NCBI GenBank assembly: GCA_029747015.1
Contig: JAKOGI010000003.1
Span: 3,408,001-3,472,000 of the forward strand
DNA: 64,000 nucleotides
Source: Carnegiea gigantea
Taxonomy: Eukaryota; Streptophyta; Magnoliopsida; Caryophyllales; Cactaceae
Reading direction: 5' to 3'
The notes beneath the pieces are model-generated. The model was not told the DNA's origin and did no database searches. It saw only the letters and a program-made list of their open reading frames with translations. Positions 62,501 through 64,000 of this stretch are shown in pieces. How positions within the stretch are numbered: position 1 is the first letter of the stretch; every line of letters begins with the position of its first letter. Both the position numbers and the translations under genes were made by a program.

Positions 62501-63684
62501 TTTGAATGCTGTAGTGTTTCAAATTATGCATGTTTCCCTTGTGTTGATCCATGCTCGCCGTGGATGCTATCTTAAGCTAGTTGAGGCAGAGGAAGTTCTG
62601 ACAACTTGTTTGACTATTTTAGCTAACTGAGTGAGTCAAAGTTTTTGTATATATGGGATTTGTGTCAACATGGGATGATTAATCCATTGACTCAACAACT
62701 TCATTATTAAAATAGGATTTGTGATACACCTGATAATCCCTTTACATCCTTTAAATTATGTTGCATAACTTGGAAGAAACTCCCAAGGTAACTCTGTTTT
62801 GATCTTTGGATTTGTCATATCATTGTAAACAAATGGCACTAATATGTAAGCTGCCATTTGAGTTGATCAAATTGTATTCACATTAATATGTTTGATGTCT
62901 ATTCGTCAATGTTGGCTGATTTTAAGACTAAGCCAACAAAAACTGTAGAAGTACACTTTTTCACCATGTTTGGGGGACTTGTTTTCATTTAACAGCAATG
63001 GTAAAGCGCTCAAGCGGCTTGGCTTTTGATGAGAAGTTTTTCCTACAGGCACTTCACAAGGCAAGTCATGATTTTATTCCTTCTGTCCTTGAGTCTATCT
63101 GTCGGAGTAGATTAATTTCAGTGCTGTTCTAGCCTTCTTAACTGTGTAAGGTTGCTTAGAGTGTGACAAATGTCATTTCATCTGCAGGTCTTAGTCTCGG
63201 TGTCAGAAAAAAGCCCCATCATATTATACATAAGAGACATTGATGTTCTACTCCTTCAGTCAGAAAGGCTCTACAATTTATTCAGTAAATTATTGAACAA
63301 GCTCAATGGCTCGGTCTTGGTGCTTGGTTCCCGGATGTTGGATGCAGAAGTAGGATGCGGGCAAGTGGATGAAAAGCTTGCCCAATTATTCCCTTACAAC
63401 ATAGATGTAAGGCCACCTGAAGATGAGGGTAATCTGGTCAACTGGACTGCCCAGCTGGAAGAGGATATGAAAACGATGAAGTTTCAGGATAATAAGAATC
63501 ACATCGCTGAAGTACTTGCAGCTAATGACCTCATCTGTGATGATCTGGGTTCTATCTGCCATGCAGACACAATTACCCTCAGCAACCACGTAGATGAGAT
63601 AGTGATGTCTGCAATCTCTTACCATTTGATGAACAAGAAGGAGCCAGAGTACCGAAATGGAAAGCTTGTCATTTCATCCAACAG
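59537..63684 (+). CDS. AAA-type ATPase, Msp1/ATAD1-like plant group, N-terminal part (gene runs off the window)
   Basis: Nine coding exons are supported by splice sites and frame continuity: 59537-59754, 61089-61210, 61316-61404, 61487-61522, 61690-61783, 61973-62015, 62116-62216, 62996-63060 and 63188-63684 (421 codons plus two bases). Residues about 5-26 are a Gly/Val-rich hydrophobic segment, a likely membrane anchor. NFPYYL with EQTKALLTSAAFVHLKH is typical of this family. SGPTELYQQSLAKALA (from residue 110) lines up with an AAA P-loop but lacks the GKT residues. IILYIRDID (267-275) and VLVLGSR (299-305) resemble Walker B and sensor 1. DNKNHIAEVLAANDLICDDL and EIVMSAISYHLMNKKEPEY follow. 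From memory the closest relatives are Arabidopsis At5g52882 and At4g28000, whose complete AAA domain follows this part. Family members are thought to act as membrane-linked protein-unfolding ATPases; the exact role here is not known. The frame is intact throughout. Confidence 0.92.
59755..61088 (+). other. Intron 1 of the AAA-ATPase gene (1334 bp)
   Basis: Donor AG/GTAACA and acceptor GATGGCAG/TGAGC join codon 73 in frame (Ser). The intron is T-rich and holds unusual homopolymers: a G-run at about 60005-60012, a longer one at 60325-60339, and an A-run at 60462-60475. TTTTCA is repeated at 60930-60956. Long first introns in plants can enhance expression; nothing here proves that. Confidence 0.85.
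63061..63187 (+). other. GC-AG intron (intron 8) of the AAA-ATPase gene
   Basis: The coding sequence requires CACAAG/GCAAGT as donor and TCTGCAG/GTCTTAG as acceptor, joining QALHK to VLVSVSEKSP in frame. A GT donor is not available at this position. Apart from the C at position 2, the donor matches the strong consensus AAG/G-AAGT, as known GC-AG introns do. Confidence 0.85.
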
Positions 63685-64000
63685 GTAAACCCTTGCCTCG
63701 GAGAATACTGTAAGCATTGTTAATTAGACTCTTCATTTCACCTCATATAATGTATTGGGTACTTGATATCCTGACATGTGCAGGGACACTTGATCATCTT
63801 AGGCTAAAACACCTAGAATTTTAAGAAAATGGCTGGCTTTAACATCTAAACTTGTGTCACAGTACTTGGATTCCTACATCGGGTTGTATTGAGTCCAAGA
63901 ACACTGTCACTGAATAAAAGAAGACATGAATCTTTTTCGCCTTTTCTTTTCCGTCGTCATTTTAGCATGTCTTTGATTAATGAATACAGTTATCTAATAG
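63685..64000 (+). other. Start of intron 9 of the AAA-ATPase gene, cut by the window edge
   Basis: Donor ACAG/GTAAAC at 63684/63685 ends exon 9 with two bases of a split codon. No following exon is recognised before the window end. A GTGCAG at 63778-63783 is acceptor-like, but the sequence after it soon meets a stop and lacks family similarity. The canonical AAA module is expected further right. Confidence 0.65.

Noticed and set aside
63784..63806. Possible next exon after GTGCAG at 63778-63783
   Set aside because: No similarity to the continuation expected for the family, and stops follow quickly.

Overview
The window is nuclear DNA of a flowering plant, most likely a eudicot. The evidence is GT-AG introns in the genes, plant-type LTR retrotransposons (Ty3/gypsy of Athila/Tat type, Copia, Sirevirus), Helitrons, an L1-type LINE, hAT and PIF/Harbinger-like small elements, long AT microsatellites, and one host gene of a plant AAA-ATPase family. 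Nothing bacterial or organellar was seen. About 59 kb is transposon-rich intergenic DNA; the only convincing host gene is at the right edge.

Layout. 1-4611: 3' part of a Ty3/gypsy element (+ strand), with the end of gag and a decayed protease, no RT or integrase, a non-coding tail and a LTR. 4671-5578: Tourist-like element with TAA duplications. 5.6-9.3 kb: AT-rich DNA with a GGGTC-rich patch and a compound microsatellite. 9285-10009: hAT-type element with a perfect 8-bp target duplication. About 10.8-18.5 kb: decayed autonomous Helitron on the - strand, with a Rep/helicase relic followed by an RPA70-like relic. 18.5-20.4 kb: long AT tract, CT-rich block and a GC-richer 224-bp tandem repeat.

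20.7-37.3 kb: a tandem array whose spacing alternates between about 590 and about 430 bp. It is interrupted by a 732-bp Helitron (22521-23252) and a complete 10.9-kb gypsy element (24429-35340, - strand). Other units of the array serve as empty-site controls for both insertions. 39.8-40.0 kb: a palindromic triplet-repeat tract. 40035-53399: nested Copia elements. A small gag-protease-only Copia with 510-bp LTRs was split by a 10.9-kb Sirevirus-type Copia with 1.4-kb LTRs. The Sirevirus gag-pol is broken, but its extra 3' ORF (659 aa) is open. 53753-54528: second Tourist-like element. 55.5-58.3 kb: decayed L1-type LINE. 58365-58730: third Tourist-like element, in the upstream region of the host gene.

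59.2-64 kb: promoter, first nine coding exons and the start of intron 9 of an AAA-ATPase gene of the plant Msp1/ATAD1-like group. The first 421 residues are visible, including an N-terminal hydrophobic anchor and a degenerate AAA-like half. The canonical Walker A/B module should lie beyond the right edge. One intron is of the rare GC-AG class. Family assignments come from recognised motifs and memory; no database search was run.
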